From positions 124,001 through 188,000 of the forward strand of contig CAJUNP010000001.1 of NCBI GenBank assembly GCA_910587935.1: a stretch of DNA of 64,000 nucleotides. Reading direction: 5' to 3'. The DNA comes from an uncultured Lachnospiraceae bacterium (GTDB taxonomy: Bacteria > Bacillota > Clostridia > Lachnospirales > Lachnospiraceae). Each line of letters opens with the position of its first letter. Positions within the stretch are counted from its first letter, which is position 1. The notes beneath the pieces were generated by a model that saw only the letters and a list, made by a program, of their open reading frames with translations, made no database searches and was not told where the DNA came from. This document shows positions 27,785 through 34,678 of the stretch, piece by piece. The translations under genes and the position numbers were made by a program.

Positions 27785-29386
27785 ATGAATAAAAAATTAA
27801 TTTCCAGAAATGGTTTTTCTAAAATTATTTTTGGGGTATGGATAGGAATTATTCTGATGACGTTGTTCACAATGAAAGGTGAATTAATAGAAATATTTGC
27901 GGCAAATCAAAGATATGTGAGATTGCTGGAATTAGTTGTTATTTTGGCAGTGATTTGCGAAGGATTATTTTTCAGAAAAGTATTTCATAAGTGGTCTGAC
28001 GCAAAGAAAGGGCTTGTAATATTTATGATAGCGCTGGGGGTCAGGCTCATCTGTCTGTTTTTAAGTGAAGAGTATGTTCCAACCAGTGATTTTAATAATT
28101 ATTTTCTGGGAGCATGTCATTTTGCACAGCATGGTTTTGCAGGAGGGGCATATAAAGCGCTGGAAAGTTATGGACTGCCCTCTTTTGCGGGACAGGCTGT
28201 TTTGAACGGTTTCATGTTGCGCATACTATCGCCTACTTTATTGGGAATGCAGATTTTAAACGCGTTATATACTTCAGGGATTTGTCTTATGATATTTGTT
28301 ACAGGAAAAAGAGTCAGTGAAAAAGCGTCTCTGATCGGAGCGGTTTTTTATACTTTTTATCCATGTAATATATTGGCGTCACAGGTTACGACTAATCATC
28401 ATGGAGCAGCGTTTTTTATTTTGCTGTGCGTTTATTTTTTCTTTAACGGATTAAAAGAGGAAAAGATCAGAAGAAGAGTTTTGGATATTATTATAAGCGC
28501 AGTCTGCTTGGTAGCAAGTAATTACTATCATCCGTCGGCTCTTATTGTATTATGTGCATTCGGAGCATATATGTTCATTCAAGAATTGGGAATATTTTTA
28601 GCAAAACCATCGGTTTTTTTTAAAGAATTATGGAAAGATATAAAAAGGTTTACAGGGGTTTTTTCCTTAACGGTGGCATTACTCATATTATATTGCTGTA
28701 TCTATGGAAGTACAATAACGATTATTAAAAGCAGCGGATATTATACAAGTAAGGATGACTTTCCATTATTGGGTAAATTCGTACTCGGATTTAATTTTGA
28801 ATACGGAGGATCTTATAATGCGGAAGATGGGAAATATATATTATCTTTTCCGAAGGAAGAGAGAGCGGGGGTATGCTTCGATTTGATAGCGGAACGGATA
28901 AAAGCGGCAGGCGGGCGCGGAACATTGGATTTAATACTTCAGAAGAACAGGCGCGCATGGTTTGGCGGCGATAATTATTTTTCCTTTTATCAAAGTGGGA
29001 TACAAAAAAATCTGACAGAAAAAATAGAAAAAACAAATGAAATTATTTTAAAGGCAGAATATGAAACGCAGCAGCAATCGATTCGTTATATAGTAGAGGA
29101 TATTGCAGATGCCGATTCTCTTTTTGTTTTGGTGATATGGTTTTTTTCTTTCATAGGTATTATCAGGATTTTATTAACCTATAAGGATGATAATCTTATG
29201 TATATGTTAATGTATATTCCGTTAGGATGGATGTTATTTATAATGCTGACCGAAATGCAGCCGAGATATCGGTATCAAGGGATGACCGTTATAATTTTAC
29301 TTGCAGGGTTTGGTGCGGAGACTTTTTTAAGAATTATAACACGAATGTATAGGAAAATAACGGGAAGCTTCATGAAACTTATGTAA
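27785..29386 (+). CDS. GT39-like GT-C membrane glycosyltransferase
   Basis: 533-aa polytopic membrane protein of the dolichyl-phosphate-mannose protein mannosyltransferase type, with about eleven hydrophobic helices. An acidic residue follows the first large helix pair (VPTSDFNNYF), where GT-C enzymes hold the catalytic acid. The last third includes a soluble loop (about 335-440). It should add a sugar from a polyprenyl-phosphate donor on the outer face. The frame is open back to 27707, but AGAGGTG before the ATG at 27785 and the hydrophobic start choose 27785. It stands behind the cassette promoter and repeat core A, and a terminator follows at 29411. It is AT-rich relative to the phosphonate genes. 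Confidence 0.7.
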   Translation: MNKKLISRNGFSKIIFGVWIGIILMTLFTMKGELIEIFAANQRYVRLLELVVILAVICEGLFFRKVFHKWSDAKKGLVIFMIALGVRLICLFLSEEYVPTSDFNNYFLGACHFAQHGFAGGAYKALESYGLPSFAGQAVLNGFMLRILSPTLLGMQILNALYTSGICLMIFVTGKRVSEKASLIGAVFYTFYPCNILASQVTTNHHGAAFFILLCVYFFFNGLKEEKIRRRVLDIIISAVCLVASNYYHPSALIVLCAFGAYMFIQELGIFLAKPSVFFKELWKDIKRFTGVFSLTVALLILYCCIYGSTITIIKSSGYYTSKDDFPLLGKFVLGFNFEYGGSYNAEDGKYILSFPKEERAGVCFDLIAERIKAAGGRGTLDLILQKNRRAWFGGDNYFSFYQSGIQKNLTEKIEKTNEIILKAEYETQQQSIRYIVEDIADADSLFVLVIWFFSFIGIIRILLTYKDDNLMYMLMYIPLGWMLFIMLTEMQPRYRYQGMTVIILLAGFGAETFLRIITRMYRKITGSFMKLM

Positions 29387-29410
29387 AATTGGATAAGACA
29401 GATTTATGAA

Positions 29411-29457
29411 GCCGTCGTATCAAAGAGTAAACGAATCTTTGATATGGTGGCTTTTTA
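29411..29457 (+). terminator. Rho-independent terminator
   Basis: A 16-bp stem with three G-U pairs (29411-29426 with 29436-29451), a 9-base loop, then TTTTTATT. It ends the GT-C gene. Confidence 0.85.
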
Positions 29458-29469
29458 TTATAAGCATAG

Positions 29470-29789
29470 CTACCCTCTCTTGACATCTTTTACGCTTGTA
29501 TGGCAGCAGATATAAATAAGTGTGTTTAGAAAACGGATTCCCAATTGTCTGATCGGGGAGGACTTAAACCATTCAGTCATCAAAAAGCGTGATCCAATTA
29601 CAAAATCAGCCTCACCTTGTGTGATTGGCTGAAGAAGCGCCTGGATATAGGAAGGATCATGCCGACTGAACGGCTATATCGTACCCGTTTTCCATGGCAT
29701 ATAAATAACCTGTCTGGACGCCGCCGCCTATGCCAAGGTTGACGGGCAGCTTCCTCATTAAAAACAGGAATTATAACCAGTACTTTCAT
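29470..29789 (-). pseudogene. Decayed GT2 glycosyltransferase gene
   Basis: On the minus strand the sequence opens with a good GT2 start (KVLVIIPVFNEEA), then continues in a second frame (NLGIGGGVQTGYLYAMENGY), then in a third (HDPSYIQALLQPITQG, ADFVIGSRFLMTEWFK, QLGIRFLNTLIY), and stops at 29470-29472. About 60 residues between the first and second blocks and the DxD segment between the second and third are missing. These blocks match the usual order of small GT2/GtrB-type enzymes, so this is one gene broken by deletions and frameshifts. Its start lies about 60 bases outside inverted repeat B, in front of the promoter that now faces it. Confidence 0.8.
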
Positions 29790-29847
29790 GTATATACTTT
29801 CTTTGTGACAGATTTGTTGTATCTCCTTACGCAGCGATATCGCGAAG

Positions 29848-29873
29848 AATGATACATTTTAAGTAATAATGTT
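29848..29873. repeat. Inverted repeat B of the recombinase cassette (26 bp)
   Basis: These 26 bases (starting AATGATACATTTT) are the exact reverse complement of 30543-30568. The flanking bases differ on both sides, so 26 bp is the full extent. Confidence 0.95.
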
Positions 29874-29888
29874 ATTTAAATATTACTT

Positions 29889-29917
29889 ATTTTCACACAT
29901 TCTGAATTATTTGTCTA
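29889..29917 (-). promoter_or_regulatory. Outward-facing cassette promoter
   Basis: On the minus strand, TAGACA (29917-29912), 17 bases, GAAAAT (29894-29889) with TGT before the -10. It begins 7 bases after the recombinase stop codon and reads out of the cassette through repeat B. The hexamers and all spacings are identical at 27672-27700. Confidence 0.6.
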
Positions 29918-29924
29918 TACCTTT

Positions 29925-30509
29925 TTATAACTCTATACTAAGATAGACACTGTCACGTTCGTCCTGATCTATGGAAAGATAACGCTTTGTGATTTCAATT
30001 GATGAATGATTAAATAAATCCATAATCAGCGCCGGCGGTATGCCTTGCTTCCATGCATGATAACCGAAAGTTTTACGAAGTGAATGACAGCTGATATTTC
30101 CTTCTATCCCCAACATATCGGAAGCTCGTTTAATTACGGTATACGCTCGGTTGCGTCCAATAGGAGAATTATTGCCTTTCCGGCTTTTTAAAATATATTC
30201 TTCCGGCTGTATTGGCTGTACTTGTTCAAGTTTTTCACGAAGAAGGTTCAGACATGCTATGGTATTGTTATTTAGAGCCGGTGCAGCCATCTTTTTTGTT
30301 TTCTGTTCAACAATGTAAATATGTTTTTTATATTTATTTTCCTTAAAATCATAAACATCTTTCCATTTTAATGAAATAATATCTCCAATTCTCAACGCCG
30401 TATTAATGCCCAATACAAACAATGTATAATCTCTCCATTCATGTCGGTTAATAAAATACTCTTTTAACCGCTGTATGTCGGATGTGTTTCTGATAGGCTG
30501 TGTTTTCAT
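29925..30509 (-). CDS. Small tyrosine recombinase (FimB/FimE-like DNA invertase)
   Basis: 194-aa site-specific recombinase lacking the usual N-terminal DNA-binding domain of integrases; its size is that of FimB and FimE. The catalytic set is visible: Arg in NTALRIGDI, Lys in the EQKTKK beta-hairpin, HSLRK (H-x-x-R), His in LFNHSS and the nucleophile Tyr in ITKRYLS. GGAGA precedes the ATG. The gene lies between 26-bp perfect inverted repeats and is followed by an outward-facing promoter, so it most likely inverts its own segment. No integrated cargo or direct-repeat attachment sites are seen, which argues against an integrase of a mobile element. Confidence 0.88.
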   Translation of the reverse strand: MKTQPIRNTSDIQRLKEYFINRHEWRDYTLFVLGINTALRIGDIISLKWKDVYDFKENKYKKHIYIVEQKTKKMAAPALNNNTIACLNLLREKLEQVQPIQPEEYILKSRKGNNSPIGRNRAYTVIKRASDMLGIEGNISCHSLRKTFGYHAWKQGIPPALIMDLFNHSSIEITKRYLSIDQDERDSVYLSIEL

Positions 30510-30542
30510 AATTAGTCTCCTTTTTCGCTGCCAGTTTTATAA

Positions 30543-30568
30543 AACATTATTACTTAAAATGTATCATT
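30543..30568. repeat. Inverted repeat C of the recombinase cassette (26 bp)
   Basis: Exact reverse complement of 29848-29873, ending in AAAATGTATCATT. It lies between the recombinase start and the GtrII-like gene, whose ATG is 48 bases further on. Core A at 27729-27742 is in the same orientation as this copy. Confidence 0.95.
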
Positions 30569-30615
30569 TGCATGCAGGCTTTTGCAAAATAAAAGGCAGA
30601 AAAGAGGATAATAGG

Positions 30616-32418
30616 ATGATTACCCCTGACACTTTTGTTCATAAGGCATATCGGCGTTTGTCAAAAAAGGATATTGTGACTTTAGTTGGTTTGGTTATTA
30701 TATGCCTGTTTACTCATTACTATATGTTTACACAACGTATTATTAATGAAGATATGTTGGGATATACGGCATATTACATCCGCCATATTCCTTTGGGCAG
30801 ATGGAGTGAAGTCATAATTAATTTTATGAGTCCAAGCGTAAGGTTTCTCATTGTATGCATTTTACTACCGGTTACCGCTTTTATGGCTGTAAAACTCATG
30901 AACTTTTCTTCGTCGGCGCTGGCCTTTTTCGCGGCAGCAATATGTGTTGTATTTCCTTCCCTGTCTTATATGTTTGGATATATGTTTTTGGTTCAGGTCT
31001 ATTGCTTTACATTGTTTGAAGCTGTATTAGCTGTTTATCTCACTTCAAAATATAAATATGGATTCCTTCCGGGTGCAGTATTTCTGGGAATTTGTGGAGG
31101 CGGATATCAGTCAGGTATCGCAGTCAGTGTCAGTCTGTGCTTTTGTATGTTATTTATGATTGTTATTTCAGGCAAGCCGTTAAAAAAATGTTTTTTATAT
31201 GCGCTGCGCTTTTTGATAATGGGAGTATTAGGAGTAATAGTCTATTTTGCAGGAATGAAAATATCCTTGTATATTACCCGGCAGGAGTTGTCTGCATATA
31301 AAGGAATGAGTGAAATAGGAAAAATTCCCATCAGTTCTATTCCGACTCTCTTAAAGAGGACATACGCACATTTTTTCGATTTCTTTAAAGGCGAGGCATT
31401 TTTTTATGCTTCCGGTGCGGCAAAGCTAAGCTACCTGGCGTTTGCAATTTTAGGATTATTATGTCTGGCTTATATATTGGTGCAACTCTATAAAAAAAGA
31501 GAATATGCACGCATATTTATTATATTAATGCTTATAGCTGCCGCACCTGTAGCTTTTAATTTATTTGATTTTGTCGTTCCCCAGGCCAATGCCAGCGCTA
31601 TGAATATATATCAGTTTGCTTTCGTGTTTTTGTGGTTACTCCGGTGGTTTGAGGATTATGTCAGCAGGGCGGCAATTGTCCAATGGGGTGTAAGTATTGC
31701 GTGTATTTTAATAATTGCTAATTTTTACTATATTGACAATGTTTACTATTTAAAGGCGGAAGTAATTACTGAAAGAAGCGCTTATTTATGGAATCGTATT
31801 TTGTCCAGAGTCGAAGAGACAGAGGGTTACCGAAGCGATATGCCTTTTATAATTGCTTCATCAGATTCCTTTGCTGAAGACAAGAGAAAAAATAACGATG
31901 AATTTTCCCCTGTAATCTTGCCGGGGTATGACCAGGGATTTGCCGGATATATTGGTCTTGGTTCTTGGAGCAATAGCAATTTTAAGCCGGTTGCAATATC
32001 AAAAAATTTATTTGGATTTGAATTTTCAGTAGTCGATTCAGCCACAAGGTCAAATATACTGCATTCTTCCGACTACTTAGAGATGAATATTTATCCCGAA
32101 GATGGTTCGATCAAGATTATAGACGGCGTAATGGTAGTTAATTTTGATGCGCCAATAGCAGCCGAAATAACTTTTTCGCCGGAAAATAAACATTTAACAT
32201 TACAATGTGTTACGGGAAAGCGATTAGCCGACGAAGAGTTTTCATATGTATGGTATATTTATCATGACGGCTTAAAAATTGACACTGTTTATACGGCGGA
32301 TAAGGTTTCTTACTATGACATTGATGCTCCTGGAGAATACAACGCTTTGTTGTTTACAAAAGATCCCCAGGACCAATATTCTGTTCAGCGAAAAAGCGAT
32401 TCGGTTACCGTTGAATAA
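30616..32418 (+). CDS. GtrII-like membrane glucosyltransferase
   Basis: 600-aa membrane protein resembling the glucosyltransferase II (Glucos_trans_II) family of serotype-converting enzymes. After the first helix comes the acidic motif NEDMLGY and then IPLGRWSEV; the acidic residue followed by GRW is characteristic. About ten helices follow (to residue about 390), then a soluble beta-rich C-terminal part. It should add a sugar, taken from a polyprenyl-phosphate donor, to the exposed glycan. The ATG at 30616 is chosen over upstream in-frame codons that lie inside repeat C and the cassette; AGAGG precedes it. No promoter is seen between repeat C and the gene, so expression probably depends on inversion of the cassette. 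Confidence 0.75.
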   Translation: MITPDTFVHKAYRRLSKKDIVTLVGLVIICLFTHYYMFTQRIINEDMLGYTAYYIRHIPLGRWSEVIINFMSPSVRFLIVCILLPVTAFMAVKLMNFSSSALAFFAAAICVVFPSLSYMFGYMFLVQVYCFTLFEAVLAVYLTSKYKYGFLPGAVFLGICGGGYQSGIAVSVSLCFCMLFMIVISGKPLKKCFLYALRFLIMGVLGVIVYFAGMKISLYITRQELSAYKGMSEIGKIPISSIPTLLKRTYAHFFDFFKGEAFFYASGAAKLSYLAFAILGLLCLAYILVQLYKKREYARIFIILMLIAAAPVAFNLFDFVVPQANASAMNIYQFAFVFLWLLRWFEDYVSRAAIVQWGVSIACILIIANFYYIDNVYYLKAEVITERSAYLWNRILSRVEETEGYRSDMPFIIASSDSFAEDKRKNNDEFSPVILPGYDQGFAGYIGLGSWSNSNFKPVAISKNLFGFEFSVVDSATRSNILHSSDYLEMNIYPEDGSIKIIDGVMVVNFDAPIAAEITFSPENKHLTLQCVTGKRLADEEFSYVWYIYHDGLKIDTVYTADKVSYYDIDAPGEYNALLFTKDPQDQYSVQRKSDSVTVE

Positions 32419-32454
32419 AAATACTATGTTCATACTATAAAACACAAATAAAAT

Positions 32455-32487
32455 GGGCGACAGCAATATTTCCGGATGCTGCCGCCC
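32455..32487 (+). terminator. Possible terminator hairpin
   Basis: An 11-bp stem with one mismatch (32455-32465 with 32477-32487) followed by TAAATCCTTTT, a poor T run. It sits 37 bases after the GtrII-like gene, so a weak terminator is plausible. Confidence 0.45.
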
Positions 32488-32586
32488 TAAATCCTTTTGC
32501 ACGTTAGCCAAGTTACCAATTGCAAAACCCACTGATTTATAGTATTGTATAAATAGTTTGATAAAAACAGGATGGAGAGGACTTCT

Positions 32587-34305
32587 GTGTCAATGAAAAA
32601 ATATATATTAAAAAAAATCGGTACAGCCTTCCTGGTCAGTTTCCTATTTACTTTTATGCTGCTGATTTTCGGCCCGGCCGAGATCTTTTTCGCGAACGTA
32701 ACGGAATTTGAATTTGTATACGGAGAATTTGCCGGTTATATGGCGGCGTTTGCCGTAATCGGTGCGGTTATTCTTACCGTTTTAATTTCCTTTTTGCCGG
32801 ACATGCTTTACAGAATCTTAGCGTCCCTCATATTTGGAATTTCCGTGGCCGGATACCTGCAGGTAATGTTCCTGAATAAAAACCTGGATCTGCTGGGAGT
32901 GAATCCGGAAGGCTATAAGACAGGCTTTGCGCAATCGGCCGTTAACCTGATAATCTGGCTGATCGTAATTACCTGCGTCCTGGCTGCGGCTTTTTGGAAA
33001 AAAGATCTGTGGAAAAAAGCCGTTGCCGCGTTATCCGCATTTTTGCTTTGCATCCAGGCGACGGCGCTGGTTTCCCTGATCGTAACTGCGAAAGAAGACG
33101 CGTATCTATACCCGGAAGGCGGATACCATCTTTCCGGAGAGGATCAGTTTACCGTATCGGCGGATCAGAATGTGATTGTACTGATTCTTGATTATTTCAG
33201 CAACCAGTACCTTGAGCCTCTGGAATCGGCCTATCCGGGAGCGACGGATTTTTTACATGACTTTACTTATTACAGCAATATGGACTGTACCTATTTCGGA
33301 ACCTTTCCCTCCCTGCCCCATATGCTGACCGGCAATGAGGTGGATATGTCCTGTACGATTAACGAATGGTGCCAGCAGATCTGGAACAGCCGGAAGACAG
33401 AAAGCTTTTACAACATGCTTCGTGACAGGAATTATAAGGCGAATGTGTACACGCCGGATGCCAATATTCTGTGCGGTCTGAACGATCCGGAGCTGTTAAG
33501 CGGCCGTTTATCCAATGTGGTGAATTCTGCCCAGGATATAGATATTTTTTATAAACTTCTTTTCAAAACGCTTACCAAAATGTCCGGTTACCGTATGTTT
33601 CCGGATTTGATAAAGCCGTATTTTTATGCTAACATAGATGAGTACGCCGATATCGTATCAGTAAAGGAAAACAAGATCCACCATAATAACCATGAGTTTT
33701 ATGAGACGCTTCTGGAAAAGGGCCTGACTGCGGACAAGTCTTCCAATTACTATATAGTACAGCATCTGATGGGCCCGCATCTTTATACGACGGATGAGGC
33801 AGGGCATTATAAGGAGGATTCCACCCTGGAAGAGACGGCCAAAGGATGCATGGTGATTGTGGAAGAATATCTGAATCAGCTGAAAGCTCTGGGCGTTTAT
33901 GAGGATGCAACGATTATTATCACGGCCGACCACGGCGGCCCCTATGATTCCCAGGTCATTTTCTATATGAAAGAGCCGGGCGAAACCCATGAAGTTTCAC
34001 CGGTAACCGATGCGCCTGTGTCCTTTTTGGAATTTCTGCCTACCATTGCGGAAGCGGCAGGCGGCGATCAGTCGGAATTCGGACAGTCCGTGCATGATTT
34101 TGCGGCGGGAGAACAGCGGGAGAGAACCGTCTGGCTGCGGATGTACGATGGGGCTTATCCTACGGTGCCCTGTTACACCGGTGATAAGAACGGTGAATCC
34201 AACGTATACTACGGATATTCCTATACGGGCGGTATCGAAGCTCTGTTAAAACAGACCGAAACCGGCCCCACAAAGGTAGTGCCTGTTGTGGATTCTTATT
34301 TTTAA
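32587..34305 (+). CDS. Sulfatase-fold membrane phosphotransferase (LTA synthase-like)
   Basis: 572-aa protein with about five N-terminal membrane helices (to residue 165) and an extracellular alkaline phosphatase/sulfatase-superfamily domain: VIVLILDYFSN (metal-binding Asp), TFPSLPHMLTG (probable Thr/Ser nucleophile) and ITADHGGPYD (Asp-His metal site). It differs clearly from the enzyme at 6465. Likely role: transfer of a phosphorus-containing head group to or from the surface glycan. The start is uncertain: GGAGAGG (32574-32580) sits 6 bases before a GTG at 32587 and 12 before an ATG at 32593; the ATG at 32572 overlaps the ribosome site. It heads the phosphonate gene run. Confidence 0.75.
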   Translation: MSMKKYILKKIGTAFLVSFLFTFMLLIFGPAEIFFANVTEFEFVYGEFAGYMAAFAVIGAVILTVLISFLPDMLYRILASLIFGISVAGYLQVMFLNKNLDLLGVNPEGYKTGFAQSAVNLIIWLIVITCVLAAAFWKKDLWKKAVAALSAFLLCIQATALVSLIVTAKEDAYLYPEGGYHLSGEDQFTVSADQNVIVLILDYFSNQYLEPLESAYPGATDFLHDFTYYSNMDCTYFGTFPSLPHMLTGNEVDMSCTINEWCQQIWNSRKTESFYNMLRDRNYKANVYTPDANILCGLNDPELLSGRLSNVVNSAQDIDIFYKLLFKTLTKMSGYRMFPDLIKPYFYANIDEYADIVSVKENKIHHNNHEFYETLLEKGLTADKSSNYYIVQHLMGPHLYTTDEAGHYKEDSTLEETAKGCMVIVEEYLNQLKALGVYEDATIIITADHGGPYDSQVIFYMKEPGETHEVSPVTDAPVSFLEFLPTIAEAAGGDQSEFGQSVHDFAAGEQRERTVWLRMYDGAYPTVPCYTGDKNGESNVYYGYSYTGGIEALLKQTETGPTKVVPVVDSYF

Positions 34306-34332
34306 ATGAAACGAAACAGAAAGATGGGTATA

Positions 34333-34359
34333 AGGTTGAAAGAAAAACGCTTTCAACCT
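34333..34359. repeat. Hairpin 1 in the leader of the small membrane protein
   Basis: A perfect 10-bp inverted repeat (AGGTTGAAAG at 34333-34342 with 34350-34359) around a 7-base A-rich loop. No T run follows. Confidence 0.8.
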
Positions 34360-34370
34360 GACGTATTTAG

Positions 34371-34407
34371 GCCTTTCCCACATGGGAAGGGCTCATGTGG
34401 GAAAGGC
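34371..34407. repeat. Hairpin 2 in the leader of the small membrane protein
   Basis: A perfect 14-bp inverted repeat (34371-34384 with 34394-34407) around a 9-base G-rich loop, ending 12 bases before the ATG at 34420. The GGGAAAGG that could act as ribosome site lies in its 3' arm. No T run follows, so it is not a classical terminator. Confidence 0.85.
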
Positions 34408-34419
34408 ATGGGTATAAAT

Positions 34420-34674
34420 ATGAAAAAAATTTTTGGAAAAACAATCGCATTTCTTTACTTTTTTAACTGCTTTTTCGCATTGTTTACGCTGCCGGTTCAC
34501 GCCTACATCGATCCTTCGGCCGTCACCTACATTATTCAGGGCGTGGCGGGAGTTCTGATTGCATTAGGCGCCGCTTTCACCATTTTCCGGCACAAAATTT
34601 TTGCGTTATTTAAAGGAAAGAAAAAGGAAGAAGAAAAAGAAGATAAAATTGAATTAAAAGACGTGGAGAAATAA
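34420..34674 (+). CDS. Small membrane protein with YIDPS motif
   Basis: 84-aa protein with an N-terminal signal or first helix, the motif AYIDPSAVTY near residues 27-36, a second hydrophobic helix (IIQGVAGVLIALGAAFTIF) and a highly charged Lys/Glu tail. Similar small proteins with a YIDP-type motif are commonly found beside sulfatase-fold or glycan genes, but no function is established to my knowledge. The frame is open back to 34306, directly after the previous stop, but that part crosses two perfect hairpins and has no protein-like character, so the ATG at 34420 (MKKIFGK) is preferred. It lies 4 bases before the YidC-fusion gene and is probably a partner of the neighbouring membrane enzymes. 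Confidence 0.6.
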   Translation: MKKIFGKTIAFLYFFNCFFALFTLPVHAYIDPSAVTYIIQGVAGVLIALGAAFTIFRHKIFALFKGKKKEEEKEDKIELKDVEK

Positions 34675-34678
34675 CAGT

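Larger units (their letters stand above)
29848..30568. other. Probable invertible DNA cassette
   Basis: 721 bp bounded by perfect 26-bp inverted repeats. Inside are one tyrosine recombinase gene on the minus strand and, just past its stop codon, an outward-facing promoter. In the orientation shown the promoter reads left over repeat B into the decayed GT2 gene. Inversion between the repeats would place it about 100 bases ahead of the intact GtrII-like gene at 30616, pointing at it. The layout is that of phase-variable switches run by FimB/FimE-like recombinases, with the recombinase gene inside the moving segment. Confidence 0.8.

Noticed and set aside
29925..30509. Tyrosine recombinase as integrase of an integrative element
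   Set aside because: It is only 194 aa, has no N-terminal arm-binding domain, no cargo genes, no tRNA target and no direct-repeat att sites; perfect inverted repeats fit a DNA invertase better.
30510..30542. Plus-strand promoter inside the cassette next to repeat C
   Set aside because: No pair of hexamers with acceptable spacing reads rightward there, so the GtrII-like gene has no visible promoter in this orientation.
30475..30615. Upstream extension of the GtrII-like protein
   Set aside because: It would overlap the recombinase start and repeat C; the ATG at 30616 has AGAGG and a normal membrane-protein start.
34333..34407. Riboswitch or T-box in the tandem hairpins
   Set aside because: No conserved core motifs, too short, no terminator alternative visible.
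34306..34419. N-terminal extension of the small membrane protein
   Set aside because: It would start directly after the previous stop and be read through two perfect hairpins, with no ribosome site; the ATG at 34420 opens a proper membrane protein start.
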